Both the position numbers and the translations under genes were made by a program. Below, piece after piece: positions 23,965-33,279 of a stretch of DNA of 37,253 nt; positions within the stretch are counted from its first letter, which is position 1, and every line of letters begins with the position of its first letter. Below the pieces are notes generated by a model. The model saw only the letters and a list, made by a program, of their open reading frames with translations, was not told where the DNA came from and ran no database searches. The stretch covers positions 1 through 37,253 of the forward strand of contig QZKR01000136.1 in the NCBI GenBank assembly GCA_003598065.1. The letters are read 5' to 3'. Source of the stretch: Myxococcales bacterium. GTDB lineage: Bacteria > Myxococcota_A > SURF-8.

Positions 23965-25038
23965 TCAGCGCCCGCAGGCGAACCATCCCTCCGGGTCGAT
24001 GGCTTTGCCTTTGCGCCGCAGCTCGAAATAGAGGTAGGGGCCTTTCAGCGAGCCGGTGTCGCCGACGTGGCCGATGAGTTCCCCCGCTTTCACCGTCTGC
24101 CCCGAAGCCCGCGCCAGCGCCTGAAGATGCGCGTACAACGTGTAATGCTGCTCGCCGTGGTCGAGAATCACGAGGTTGCCGAAGCCGCGCATGGTCCCCG
24201 CGAAAACGACCGTGGCCTCCGCCGGCGCGACGACCGGCGCGCCCCTAGGCGCGGCGAAGTCCCAACCGCCGTGGAAACGCTTCACCCTGCCTTCGATCGC
24301 CTCGCCGAAGCCGACGGCGACGCGCGCCTTCACCGGACAGGCGAGCTGGCCCTTCTGCGCCGCAAACGCGCCCGATGGCGCGGCTTCCGCCTCCGGCCCG
24401 AGCGTCGCCACCTGGCGCGCCAGGCCCCGCGAGGCCTCCTCCATCTCGGCTTCGGCCCGGCGGCGCAGCCGCTCGTCGCCGCGCACGCGATCGACGAAAG
24501 TCTGGCGATCGGCGAGCTTGGCGGCCAGCGTTTTTTCTTCCTCGCCGAGTCTGGCGAGCAGGGCGTCCAGTTCGCGCTGGCGCTCCGTCGCGGCGGCGGC
24601 CTGCTCGCGCACGGCGGCGATGCTGGCCGAATAGGCGGCGATCCGCGCCTGATCGGCGCGCCACAGGCGGCGCAGATACTCGCGGCGCAGTACGTAATCG
24701 GAGAAGTCGCGCGAGGCGAGCAGATATTCCCAGGTCGTCGTGGTCTGCAATTTGTAGGCGGCGCGCAGCCGGCCCGCCAGCAGCGTCTGCTGCTCGGCGA
24801 TGTCCGCTTCGACGGCGGCGGTCATGTCCCGCGCCGCCCGGAGGCGGCGATCGAGTTCGCCCCGCTTCGTTTTGAGCTGGGCGACGCGCGCCTGGACTTC
24901 AGCGTGTTTCGCCTCCAGTTCGGCGAGTTGATCCAGGACGGAGGCGTCAGCGTCCGGACCCGCCGCCTCGGAAGCGGGAGCAAGCCCGAGCGCGACCGCC
25001 AGCGCCAATACGGCCGGCAATGCGGCCCAGCCCCGCAT
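23965..25038 (-). CDS. envC: EnvC-like murein hydrolase activator with degenerate LytM domain
   Basis: A 357-residue periplasmic protein. A signal peptide (1-26) precedes a long coiled coil (about 32-210) and a LytM/M23 domain (about 235-350). Active M23 enzymes need H-x3-D, a middle His and a final H-x-H. Here His256, Asp260 and His304 remain, but the last motif reads Tyr335-Leu-Tyr337. One zinc ligand and a catalytic His are therefore lost. Escherichia coli EnvC also lacks a working site and activates amidases instead; its LYFE-type end is alike. The gene overlaps ftsX by one base (TGATG). FtsEX is known to drive EnvC, so septal wall splitting is the likely role. Confidence 0.9.
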   Translation of the reverse strand: MRGWAALPAVLALAVALGLAPASEAAGPDADASVLDQLAELEAKHAEVQARVAQLKTKRGELDRRLRAARDMTAAVEADIAEQQTLLAGRLRAAYKLQTTTTWEYLLASRDFSDYVLRREYLRRLWRADQARIAAYSASIAAVREQAAAATERQRELDALLARLGEEEKTLAAKLADRQTFVDRVRGDERLRRRAEAEMEEASRGLARQVATLGPEAEAAPSGAFAAQKGQLACPVKARVAVGFGEAIEGRVKRFHGGWDFAAPRGAPVVAPAEATVVFAGTMRGFGNLVILDHGEQHYTLYAHLQALARASGQTVKAGELIGHVGDTGSLKGPYLYFELRRKGKAIDPEGWFACGR

Positions 25039-25933
25039 CAGATCGCCCTCCAGAAGCGGCGCAGGGCGATGGCCGAACCCAAGGCCCCCAGGGCGGCGGC
25101 GGCGGCGAGGATGGCCAAAAGCTGAGCCACGGAGAAAAAGCGCAGCGTCACTTCGCCGAACGGCCCGGAGAGCGCCTGCGCCAGGGGTACGCCGCCGGCG
25201 TGAAAAATCAGATACGCCGCGCAGAGCGAAACGACCGCGCCGCCCAGCGCTTCGAGAAAACCCTCGATCACGAAGGGCCAGCGGATGAACCAGCGCGTCG
25301 CGCCGACGATCTGCAGGATCTCCAGTTCGTCGCGGCGGGCGTAGAGGTTCAAGCGGATCGTGTTGGCCGTGAGAAAAACGACGGCCACCATCAGCGCGAA
25401 GCCTAAAAAGACGCCTATCAGGTGCAGCAGGCCGACCAGGGCCGAAAGTTTGGCGAACAGTTCGCGGCCGAAGATGGCCTCCTCGACGCCGGGCTCCCGG
25501 GCGACGTCCGCGGCGAGGGCCGTGAGCATGTCCAACGTCATCGCCTCGGGCTCAAGCTCCAGTTCGATCGAGGCTGGCAGGGGCGCTTCGGGCAGGCCTT
25601 CGAGAATCCGCGCGTTGCCGGGAAAACCGGCGAGGAAACGCGCCTTGGCCTCGTCCTTCGTGACATAGAGCGCGCCTGTCGCCTCCGGCCGCTCGCGCAG
25701 CTTCAGGGCCAGTGCGTGCGCCTCCTCCGGCGTGACGGCGTCGGCGAGGAAGATGGTCAGCCGCATCTGGCCGATCCAGCGCTCGGACATCGCCGAGACG
25801 TTGAGGGCCAATAGCGAGAAGCCATTGAAGAGCAGAAAAATCACGGCCAGCATGCCGAGGGTGGCGAAAGCCAGAAGCGGCGCGCGGAGCATCGACTCCA
25901 CGGCTTTCCTGAGGAAATAGCCCGCCCGCCGCA

Positions 25934-25934
<1 letters not shown>
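25038..25934 (-). CDS. ftsX: Cell division protein FtsX
   Basis: A 298-residue membrane protein with the FtsX layout. There is one N-terminal transmembrane segment (LLAFATLGMLAVIFLLFNGF) and a periplasmic loop of about 110 residues. Three C-terminal segments follow, with ARRDELEILQIVGATRWFIR between the first two. It forms an ABC-like complex with FtsE and passes a conformational signal to EnvC. The ATG at 25934 overlaps the ftsE stop by one base (TGATG); a GTG one codon earlier is also possible. The same TGATG junction joins ftsX to envC, showing a tightly coupled operon. Confidence 0.95.
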
Positions 25935-26674
<740 letters not shown>

Positions 26675-26707
26675 GTCGGGCGCACGTCTGGGAGTTGCAT
26701 TGGCCCG

Positions 26708-26736
26708 ACGATAGCAGAGAAGCGCGGCCGGGGCAA
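26708..26736 (-). promoter_or_regulatory. Promoter of ftsE-ftsX-envC
   Basis: TTGCCC (26731-26736) and TATCGT (26708-26713) on the minus strand are 17 bases apart, 33 bases before the ftsE ATG. Confidence 0.55.
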
Positions 26737-26792
26737 GCCGGCGAAAGTAATATATTTATTGCGTTATCGAGAGTGGTTCGAGACCTTCAGGT

Positions 26793-27017
26793 TTACGCCG
26801 GCCAGAGCCAGCCGCCCCAGTCGTCCTCGAAGATCACGCGGCCTTCCGTATCCACGATCCGCCACGAATCCTCCGGGCACTGAACCGTCAGGTTGGCGAT
26901 CCAGCGGTTGCCGCCCAAAAGTGCGATCACCTCGTCGATGGGGTGCGTCTCGCCATGGCGCTTCACCTCTTCCACGCCATCTTCCCGCCAGCGATTCAAT
27001 GCGTCGATCAGTCGCAT
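26793..27017 (-). CDS. Small acidic hypothetical protein
   Basis: A 74-residue acidic protein rich in Trp (MRLIDALNRWREDG, then FEDDWGGWLWPA). I do not recognise it. AAGGAGA stands 6 bases before the ATG at 27017, and the protein has a balanced, globular composition, so a real gene is likely. It ends 118 bases before ftsE, which has its own promoter between them. A site resembling a sigma54 promoter lies about 67 bases upstream of the start (27084-27099). Confidence 0.65.
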   Translation of the reverse strand: MRLIDALNRWREDGVEEVKRHGETHPIDEVIALLGGNRWIANLTVQCPEDSWRIVDTEGRVIFEDDWGGWLWPA

Positions 27018-27472
27018 GGTCCGTCTCCTTCGCCCTACAAATCACCCGAACGTCAAAGGTCCGGCTCCCTGACTAGAATGCCATACAAATCCCATGCCAG
27101 ATTTTTTTGAGCGACAATCTATTGAAATATCCAGATAATTTAAGCAAGAAGCAGCAGAAGTTAAATTGTAATTGTTTCAATCGCGACATTAGGGTCATAG
27201 TCGGCAGGCAGGATTGACAAGGAGGCCCGCTGGACGGACCGGCGCCCGTTTTTACTGGAATTTTCACCGCTTTAGCGCTCTCTTTCCGGAACTTTGGCGG
27301 CTGGGAAAGACGGGCCGACGGCGGCGTAAACCTTCGCCCGACAAGCGAATTTTCTCGAACCGGCAAGATTTTGCTTGCATTTGACCGCCAGTGGCCCTAC
27401 AACCAGCCGCCTACGCGCCGGCCGGCGAATGCAAACGGCGGCGGCATGGCAGTGAAAGGAACAGGCTGTACC
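27018..27472. other. AT-rich intergenic region between divergent genes
   Basis: This 455-base gap separates the small acidic protein gene (minus) from the EF-G gene (plus). Positions 27077-27200 are clearly AT-rich against a GC-rich background. On the minus strand 27084-27099 reads TGGCATG, four bases, then TTGTA, close to the sigma54 consensus TGGCACG-N4-TTGCW but lacking the C of the -12 GC. The 97-codon minus frame over 27073-27366 is unconvincing. The rest holds the EF-G promoter candidate and no gene. Confidence 0.5.
27375..27403 (+). promoter_or_regulatory. Weak promoter candidate for the EF-G gene
   Basis: TTGCAT (27375-27380) and TACAAC (27398-27403) are 17 bases apart, 69 bases before the chosen ATG. 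Both boxes are only fair matches. Confidence 0.35.
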
Positions 27473-29548
27473 ATGGTAACCTTGACCCGCGCTCGCAACA
27501 TCGGCATCGCCGCGCACATCGACGCCGGCAAAACCACCGTCACCGAGCGCATCCTCTTTTACACCGGCGTGACCCGCAAGATGGGCGAGGTTCACGACGG
27601 CCAGGCGACGATGGACTTCATGAAACAGGAGCAGGAGCGCGGCATCACCATCGCCTCCGCCGCCATTTCCTGCGAATGGAAGGACCACCAGATCAACATC
27701 ATCGATACGCCGGGACACGTCGATTTCACCATCGAGGTCGAACGCTCCATGCGCGTGCTCGACTCGATCATCGCCGTTTTCTGCGCCGTCGGCGGCGTCG
27801 AGGCGCAGAGCGAAACCGTCTGGGGCCAGGCCGACCGCTACCGTGTGCCGCGTATCGCCTTCATCAACAAAATGGACCGCGCCGGCGCCGACTTTTTCGA
27901 CGTCGTGGGCCAGCTTCAGGAGCGGCTGGACGCCTCGCCCATCCCCTACCAGATTCCGATCGGCCAGGAGGAGCAGTTCAAGGGCGCCATCGACCTCGTG
28001 CGGATGGTGGGTTACACCTTCTCCGACGGCGACGTGATCGAGGGAGAAATTCCGGCGGCGCTTCTGCCGGAGGCCCAGAAATGGCGGAACAACCTTCTGG
28101 AAAAGCTTTCCGAATACGACGACGGAATCGCCGAAGCCTACCTGGAAGACAAGCCCGTCGCGACCGAGCTGATTTTCAAGGTTACGCGCCACTGCGTCGT
28201 GCGTTCGCTGTTCACGCCCGTCTTCTGCGGCGCGGCCTATCAGAACATCGGCATTCAGCCGCTTCTGGACGCCGTGGTGAACTATCTGCCGAGCCCGCCC
28301 GACAAGGGCCCCGTCGCCGGCCATGACCCCGACGACCCGGAACATCTGCACAGCCGCGCCCCCTCGGCCAGCGAGCCTTTCGCCGGCCTGGCGTTCAAGA
28401 TCATTCACGATCCCTACGTCGGCCAGCAGACCTTCGTGCGCACCTACTCCGGCTCCCTGAAGGCCGGCGACACGATCCTCAACGCCACCACCGGCAAGAC
28501 CGAACGGGTCAGCCGCATTCTGCGCATCAAAGCCAAAGACCGCGTCGAAGTCTCCGAGGTCGGCCCGGGCGACATCGTCGCCCTGATCGGCATGAAGAAC
28601 ACCGTCACCGGCCATACGCTCTGCGCCGTCAACGCCCCGGTGCTCTTGGAATCGGTGCGCGTTCCCGACCCGGTGATCGCGGTGAAGGTGACGCCGCTGA
28701 CGCGCAAGGAGGAAGAGAAGCTGCACCAGGCGCTGCGCAAGCTGTCCCTGGAGGATCCCTCCTTCACGGTGCACGTCGAGGATCGGAGCAACGAAACGAT
28801 CATCGCCGGCATGGGCGAGCTGCACCTGGAAATCATCGTCGATCGGATGAAGACGGAATTCGGCGTCGAGGCCACCATCGGCCAGCCGACGGTGCAATTC
28901 CGCGAGACGATCACCGCCGAGGCGATGGATGAGTACAAACACGTCAAGCAGACGGGCGGCCGCGGCCAGTTCGCCCACACGATTCTGCGCGTCGAGCCCA
29001 ATCCCGGCGGCGGCTTCGAATTCATCAACCGCATCGTGGGCGGCAACATTCCCAACGAGTTCATCCCCCCCATCCGCCGGGGCGTGGAGGACACGCTGAA
29101 GGCCGGCATTCTCGCCGACTATCAGGTGGTGGACGTGCGCGTAACGCTTGTGGACGGCTCCTTCCATCCGGTGGACTCCTCCGAGTTCGCCTTCCGCACC
29201 TGCGCCTCGATCTGCTTCAAGCAGGCGTTCCACAAGGCGCGCCCCATGCTGATGGAACCGATCATGGAGCTGGAGATCGCCACGCCCGACGACTACATCG
29301 GCGACATTGTCGGCGACCTGAACCGCCGGCGCGGGCGCGTGCTGAGCATGCGCCGTTTCCGCAAGGGCTCGCAGAAGATCGCCGCGGAAGCGCCGCTGAT
29401 GGAGCTGTTCGGCTACGCCACGGCGATCCGTAGCGCCTCCTCGGGGCGGGCCAACTATTCGATGGAAATGTCGCGTTACGCGGCCATGCCGGAGAGCATG
29501 CAGACCAAAGTCCTGGCCGAAGCCCACAAACGCATGAAGGGCGAATAG
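27473..29548 (+). CDS. fusA: Translation elongation factor G (possibly a second paralogue)
   Basis: A 691-residue GTPase of normal EF-G length. G1 is AHIDAGKT, switch II is DTPGHVDF, and G4 is NKMD. Domain II contains [17 protein letters not shown], domain [20 protein letters not shown], and the C-terminus [20 protein letters not shown]. It moves tRNA and mRNA through the ribosome after peptide transfer. The ATG at 27473 gives the usual start just before [17 protein letters not shown]; an earlier ATG at 27446 has no better ribosome site. The gene stands alone, without rpsL, rpsG or tuf. It may therefore be one of the duplicated EF-Gs known from spirochaetes, planctomycetes and deltaproteobacteria, which split translocation and recycling. 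Confidence 0.93.
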   Translation: MVTLTRARNIGIAAHIDAGKTTVTERILFYTGVTRKMGEVHDGQATMDFMKQEQERGITIASAAISCEWKDHQINIIDTPGHVDFTIEVERSMRVLDSIIAVFCAVGGVEAQSETVWGQADRYRVPRIAFINKMDRAGADFFDVVGQLQERLDASPIPYQIPIGQEEQFKGAIDLVRMVGYTFSDGDVIEGEIPAALLPEAQKWRNNLLEKLSEYDDGIAEAYLEDKPVATELIFKVTRHCVVRSLFTPVFCGAAYQNIGIQPLLDAVVNYLPSPPDKGPVAGHDPDDPEHLHSRAPSASEPFAGLAFKIIHDPYVGQQTFVRTYSGSLKAGDTILNATTGKTERVSRILRIKAKDRVEVSEVGPGDIVALIGMKNTVTGHTLCAVNAPVLLESVRVPDPVIAVKVTPLTRKEEEKLHQALRKLSLEDPSFTVHVEDRSNETIIAGMGELHLEIIVDRMKTEFGVEATIGQPTVQFRETITAEAMDEYKHVKQTGGRGQFAHTILRVEPNPGGGFEFINRIVGGNIPNEFIPPIRRGVEDTLKAGILADYQVVDVRVTLVDGSFHPVDSSEFAFRTCASICFKQAFHKARPMLMEPIMELEIATPDDYIGDIVGDLNRRRGRVLSMRRFRKGSQKIAAEAPLMELFGYATAIRSASSGRANYSMEMSRYAAMPESMQTKVLAEAHKRMKGE

Positions 29549-29562
29549 CTCGGGAGCGGACA

Positions 29563-29578
29563 ATGGGCTTAAGCCCAT
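29563..29578. terminator. Palindrome between convergent genes, possible bidirectional terminator
   Basis: ATGGGCTTAAGCCCAT is a perfect 16-base palindrome that forms a 6-bp stem with a TTAA loop. It lies 14 bases after the EF-G stop and 24 bases from the end of the convergent lipoprotein gene. There is no U-tract, so terminator strength is doubtful. Confidence 0.4.
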
Positions 29579-29602
29579 CGCCCGGTCGAACGGTTTACTT
29601 CC

Positions 29603-30097
29603 TCAGTCGGCCAATTGCACGCGCAACGACTCGACGGCCGCCGTCACGGCGGCGGGGTGCTGGAGGAAAAACTTCGATTTGGCCTGCGCCCCGTCCACTT
29701 TGCCGCACTGGTTGAGCGCCGCTTCGTCGGCGAAAGGCGAGACGAGCTGTTCGACGACGGTGAGCAGATTCTTGCAGGCAGGGTCGGCCTTCAGCGCCGC
29801 GCCGAGGTGAGTCTGAACGTCGTTCTTGTAGGCGACATAACTCGAATGGAGATTGGCGAGGACGGCGTGAAACAACGCCGCCGGCTCGGCCTTGTGGCCG
29901 CTGGTGCAGGGATGGTCGCCGCCTTGCAAGGGACTGACTCTCTCGTAGGCGACTTTATAAACGTTGACGAACTGCTCCGTCCGGTCGGTCATCCATTTGC
30001 GGATCTCCGTCCGCTCCGCATTGCTCTCGCAACCCCACGAGGCCAGCGCCAGGAGCGCCAGCAAGATCGACCCGAACGTCAAAAACATCTGCCGCAT
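29603..30097 (-). CDS. Small lipoprotein of unknown function
   Basis: A 164-residue exported protein. The signal sequence (MRQMFLTFGSILLALLALAS) ends in a WGC lipobox-like site, with a Glu at +2. The mature part is helical with three further cysteines (HPCTSG, PACKNL, LNQCGK). No known domain is seen. AGAGGAAAG precedes the ATG at 30097; an in-frame start at 30118 would put charged residues ahead of the signal and is less likely. It follows the TPR gene by 42 bases and has a promoter candidate inside the end of that gene. Confidence 0.75.
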   Translation of the reverse strand: MRQMFLTFGSILLALLALASWGCESNAERTEIRKWMTDRTEQFVNVYKVAYERVSPLQGGDHPCTSGHKAEPAALFHAVLANLHSSYVAYKNDVQTHLGAALKADPACKNLLTVVEQLVSPFADEAALNQCGKVDGAQAKSKFFLQHPAAVTAAVESLRVQLAD

Positions 30098-30139
30098 GTG
30101 CTTTCCTCTCGGTTGCAAACCCCAATCAGCCCAAACGGG

Positions 30140-31540
30140 TTATTTTGATAGCACATCCCGGGCGTGCTTGACAAGCGCCTCTCGCTCCGGCCGCTCCTCG
30201 ATCTTTACGTAGCGTTCCAGCCATTGCCGGCCTTCCGTTTGCTGGCCGGCGCGCACAAGCAAAAGACCCAAGGCGACGGTAGCGTCCGGATGCACGGGAT
30301 CGAGCGTCAGCGCGCGGCGGAAGGCCGCTTCGGCCGCCTTGGCGTCGCCGGCCAGATCGCACATGCGTCCGGCGTCGGTTTCGCCGTCGGCCGAGGGCTC
30401 AAGCTCGGCCTGCTTCGCGTAGGCGCGCGCCGCCGCCCGCCAGTCTTTGAGCGCTTCACCGGCGCGGCCGAGAGCGCCGTAGGCCGGCGCCAGCGCCGGA
30501 TCGAGCTTAATCGCTTCCTCCAGAGCGGCGCGGGCCTGGCGCGGCCGGTTGACGTCCAGATACAGCAGACCGAGGTTGGCGCGGGCCCCGGGATGGGACG
30601 GGGCGAGCTTCACCAGCGCCTCGAAACGCGCCAGCGCCTCGGACGTGCGGCCCTCCTCGACCAGCAGCCGGCCGAGCAGATAATGGACTTCGACGAGCCC
30701 GGCGTCCAGATGCAGCGCCGCTTCCAGATGCTCGCGGGCCTCCTCCGTCCGTTCGAGCTTCAGCGCCACGCGCGCCGCGATCAGCCGCGCCTCGGCATCG
30801 CGCGGGGCGCGGCGCACCGCCTCCCGGGCGGCGTCGTCCGCGCCCAGGTCGTCTCCCTTTTCCAAAGCCAGCCGCGCCGCCTTGATCCACGGCAGAGCCA
30901 GATCGGGCGATTCGGCGCCGGCGGATTTGTACTGCGCCAGCGCCTCCGCCGGCTTGCCCTCGGCGGCAAGGTCGTCGGCCTTGGCCATCATTTCGTCGGC
31001 CTCGTCGCCGGTGATGGCGTCGGTCTCGACGATGGCGGTGACCATCGATGAGTGTTTGTCGAGTTCGCCCTGAAAGAGCCGTTCGAGAACGCCGGGCAGG
31101 GCATACTTCAGTTCGGAAGGGCCCCCCGGCTCCAGACGCCGTTCGCGGGCCAGGATTTTGCCCCGCACGTCGGCGATCTGCGCGTCGATCTGGTATTGGC
31201 GGCGCTTGACCTTGGCGACCGTGACGACCACGAAACGGCCGACGCCGGCGCGTTTCAGCGTCGGCAGGGCGCACTTCGGCGTCGGGCACTTGGCGAGGGC
31301 GGCCGCCAACGGTTCGCCCAAGACTTCCGCCGCGTTGTCGGCATGAACGCCGACCAGCCAGAAGAAAGCCGCCACCTCCTCGCGGTACACGTTTTCCGCG
31401 TAGCGGCGTTCCTCCTGCGGCACGTCGTCGGGAAACTGGATCGGGAAGAGATAGAGGCGCTCGCTTTCCGCGTGGATCGCCGGCGCGGCCAGAAACGCCA
31501 GCCAGCCGATGATCCATGCTCCCGCCGCGCGCGAATTCAT
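30140..31540 (-). CDS. Periplasmic TPR protein
   Basis: A 466-residue exported protein with a signal peptide (GAWIIGWLAFLAAPAIHA, cleaved before ESER). Residues 25-160 form a mixed alpha/beta domain (LYLFPIQFPDDVPQEERRY, then VGRFVVVTVAKVKRRQYQID) of a kind seen in periplasmic proteins that scan for envelope partners. From about 195 to the end there are seven or so TPR units (for example LLGRLLVEEGRTSEALARFE, then LGLLYLDVNRPRQARAALEE). TPRs bind proteins, so a scaffold role is likely. It starts 6 bases after the AgmX-type lipoprotein gene, implying translational coupling. It forms the third gene of a unit with two AgmX/PglI-domain proteins. Confidence 0.85.
   Translation of the reverse strand: MNSRAAGAWIIGWLAFLAAPAIHAESERLYLFPIQFPDDVPQEERRYAENVYREEVAAFFWLVGVHADNAAEVLGEPLAAALAKCPTPKCALPTLKRAGVGRFVVVTVAKVKRRQYQIDAQIADVRGKILARERRLEPGGPSELKYALPGVLERLFQGELDKHSSMVTAIVETDAITGDEADEMMAKADDLAAEGKPAEALAQYKSAGAESPDLALPWIKAARLALEKGDDLGADDAAREAVRRAPRDAEARLIAARVALKLERTEEAREHLEAALHLDAGLVEVHYLLGRLLVEEGRTSEALARFEALVKLAPSHPGARANLGLLYLDVNRPRQARAALEEAIKLDPALAPAYGALGRAGEALKDWRAAARAYAKQAELEPSADGETDAGRMCDLAGDAKAAEAAFRRALTLDPVHPDATVALGLLLVRAGQQTEGRQWLERYVKIEERPEREALVKHARDVLSK
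30145..30174 (-). promoter_or_regulatory. Candidate promoter of the small lipoprotein gene
   Basis: TTGTCA (30169-30174) and TATCAA (30145-30150) on the minus strand are 18 bases apart. Both lie within the last codons of the TPR gene. Confidence 0.4.
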
Positions 31541-31546
31541 GACCGC

Positions 31547-32053
31547 CTAGGGGACGAACACCAGCGGGTATTCGACGTGCGCCCGCTGGCCCGATTCGAG
31601 GGGAGGAAACTGCACGCGGCGGACGACGCGCAGGACGCAGTCCACCGTCTCCGGGTAAGCCAGCGTGCTCGACAACGCCTCGACCGTCGAAACGCGGCCG
31701 GTGGGGGAGATGGTGAAGCCGATGCGCACTTCGCCGGCGGCGCGCGGATTCTGCGCCAGCGCTTTCTGGTAGCAGACCTTGAACGAGGAGCGGCGCTTGC
31801 TCATCACCCGCCGGAAGACCTGCGGATCGACGCCGCCGGAAGCGGCGAGTTTCGCCGGATCGAAATCGAACAGCTTCGGCTTCTCGGCGGCGGCTGAAGC
31901 GGGCCTCGAAGGCGGCGCGGCCGAATCGGACGGAGCGGAAGCTTTCTCGGCGGCGGGCGGGGGCGCTGGAGGAGCCGGCGTCTCGCCGCAGCCCCACGCC
32001 GCGAGCAGAAGCCCGAGGCACACCCCCCCGATCAGCGCCGTTCGCCCTCTCAT
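31547..32053 (-). CDS. AgmX/PglI C-terminal domain lipoprotein
   Basis: A 168-residue lipoprotein with a signal ending LLLAAWGC. A Pro/Ala/Ser-rich spacer (about 25-60) is followed by an AgmX/PglI-type domain (about 75-168). That domain has the usual pair of cysteines in FKVCYQKALAQNP and ETVDCVLRVVRRVQFPP, and a VRIGFTISPTGRV strand. In Myxococcus xanthus this domain occurs in gliding-motility proteins and resembles the TonB C-terminal fold. The ATG at 32053 is chosen to begin the signal peptide; the longer frame would add 65 basic residues that do not look like protein. It is the second AgmX-type gene in a row. Confidence 0.85.
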   Translation of the reverse strand: MRGRTALIGGVCLGLLLAAWGCGETPAPPAPPPAAEKASAPSDSAAPPSRPASAAAEKPKLFDFDPAKLAASGGVDPQVFRRVMSKRRSSFKVCYQKALAQNPRAAGEVRIGFTISPTGRVSTVEALSSTLAYPETVDCVLRVVRRVQFPPLESGQRAHVEYPLVFVP

Positions 32054-32105
32054 CTCGGCCGTCCTTGCGCGACGCCTCCCCTCCTGAAGGTTTCCGCCGT
32101 CGCGC

Positions 32106-32639
32106 CTATTTGGCTTTGGGCTGGAAATTGAACGGATAATTGATTTCAATCGGTTCGCCCGCCTTGCGCGCCGGGAAACGGAACGACTTGACGATGTCGA
32201 GCACGCAATCGGTGACCTTCTTGTCCTTGATTTCGGTTTTGTCCGCAACGAGCTTGACCTCGGCGACGGCGCCGTCGAGTTGGATCGTGAAGTTGACGAG
32301 CATGCGGCCTTTGAGCTTCTGGTTGGTCTGCAGCTCTTTTTCGTAGCAGTAGAGAATGCCCGTCTGACGCTTGTCGATGACGTCCTTGATCGTCTCTTTG
32401 TCGAGGACCTGGGCCTCTTCTTCGTAGTGGATGCCGCCGGCCTGCTCTTCCTCGTAATAGTCGTCGGTTGCTTCGCCCTGACCCGCCTCTTTCGCTTCGT
32501 CTTTCGGCTCGGCCGGTTCGGCTGCCTTTTCGCCGCCGCCCCTTTCCAGCGGATTGGGCGTTTTCATCTGCGCTTGCGCAAAGGGAACGGCGATCAGCAG
32601 CAAGCATGCAACCAGGACGAGCGATCCAAATGACTTCAT
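32106..32639 (-). CDS. Secreted AgmX/PglI C-terminal domain protein
   Basis: A 177-residue protein with a cleavable signal peptide (SLVLVACLLLIAVPFAQAQ). A charged spacer (about 30-75, rich in Glu, Lys and Ala, with DDYYEEEQ) follows. The AgmX/PglI domain covers about 80-175, with the cysteine pair in ILYCYEKELQTN and VTDCVLDIVKSFRFPA. It is related to the lipoprotein encoded next but is anchored differently, so the two may form a periplasmic pair. AGGAGG precedes the ATG at 32639. It is the first gene of the AgmX-AgmX-TPR unit. Confidence 0.87.
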   Translation of the reverse strand: MKSFGSLVLVACLLLIAVPFAQAQMKTPNPLERGGGEKAAEPAEPKDEAKEAGQGEATDDYYEEEQAGGIHYEEEAQVLDKETIKDVIDKRQTGILYCYEKELQTNQKLKGRMLVNFTIQLDGAVAEVKLVADKTEIKDKKVTDCVLDIVKSFRFPARKAGEPIEINYPFNFQPKAK

Positions 32640-32726
32640 GGGATTTCGCCTCCTCGCGAGGGGTTTGACCTTCCTTATGTCACGCCAACCCGCCGCCTTA
32701 TAGCGTCGATTGGCCTGAATTAATCC

Positions 32727-32754
32727 ATGGTATCGCCTGCATCCGGGGTGTCAA
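32727..32754 (-). promoter_or_regulatory. Promoter of the AgmX-AgmX-TPR unit
   Basis: TTGACA (32749-32754) and TACCAT (32727-32732) on the minus strand are 16 bases apart. The mobB stop codon TGA (32751-32753) lies inside the -35 hexamer, as at 3317. Confidence 0.6.
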
Positions 32755-33260
32755 GCCTTTTCCGGGCGTCGCGCGACAACGGTCGCTAGAATCTTGTCCG
32801 CGAGCGCCGCCACATCGCGTCTGGACCAGCGCGGCGCACGGACTTCCACGGGATCGTCCGTGACGACGGCATGGATGTCCCGTCCCTCCGCCGCATACGG
32901 AACCGTGTCCAGCCCGCGCCGCCAGACCTCGATTTTCAGCCCGGGTCCGTCGATGTCGCCTTCGACGAGAATCAGGTCGCACGCCGCATAGAGCGGAGAC
33001 AAGACGCCGTAAAAGTCTTTGTCGGCCGCTCTCGGAAGGAAGACGCCGATCGTCTCCGGCGTCACGACGGCCGCCGGGGACCCGCCCGCCTGGCGATGCC
33101 GGTGCGAGTCCTTGCCGGGAGCGTCCAGTTCGTGACGGTGGCTGCTGTGCTTGATGGTCCCGATGCGCATGCCGCGGCGCACGAATTCGGCGATAAGCTC
33201 CTCGATCAGGGTGGTCTTGCCGTGGTTCTTTTTGCCGACGATGTGGACGAGGCTTTTCAT
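32751..33260 (-). CDS. mobB: Molybdopterin-guanine dinucleotide biosynthesis protein MobB
   Basis: A 169-residue P-loop protein. The N-terminal VHIVGKKNHGKTTLIEELI carries Walker A. GTIKHSSHRHELDAPGKDSH and RHRQAGGSPAAVV form the His-rich family signature. CDLILVEGDIDGPGLKIEVW is the Walker B region. MobB assists MobA in adding GMP to molybdopterin; mobA is not in the window. It is the last gene of the molybdenum cofactor unit, 19 bases after the MOSC-MogA gene. The ribosome site is weak, so expression may depend on the genes before it. Confidence 0.92.
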   Translation of the reverse strand: MKSLVHIVGKKNHGKTTLIEELIAEFVRRGMRIGTIKHSSHRHELDAPGKDSHRHRQAGGSPAAVVTPETIGVFLPRAADKDFYGVLSPLYAACDLILVEGDIDGPGLKIEVWRRGLDTVPYAAEGRDIHAVVTDDPVEVRAPRWSRRDVAALADKILATVVARRPEKA

Positions 33261-33279
33261 CGCCGCCGCTTTCGCGTAT

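Noticed and set aside
27073..27366. 97-codon minus-strand frame in the AT-rich gap
   Set aside because: No ribosome site, biased low-quality translation, and it covers the EF-G leader.
27272..29578. 768-codon minus-strand frame opposite the EF-G gene
   Set aside because: It is the exact antisense of a conserved EF-G. The His/Asp/Gly-rich composition reflects the codon pattern of the real gene.
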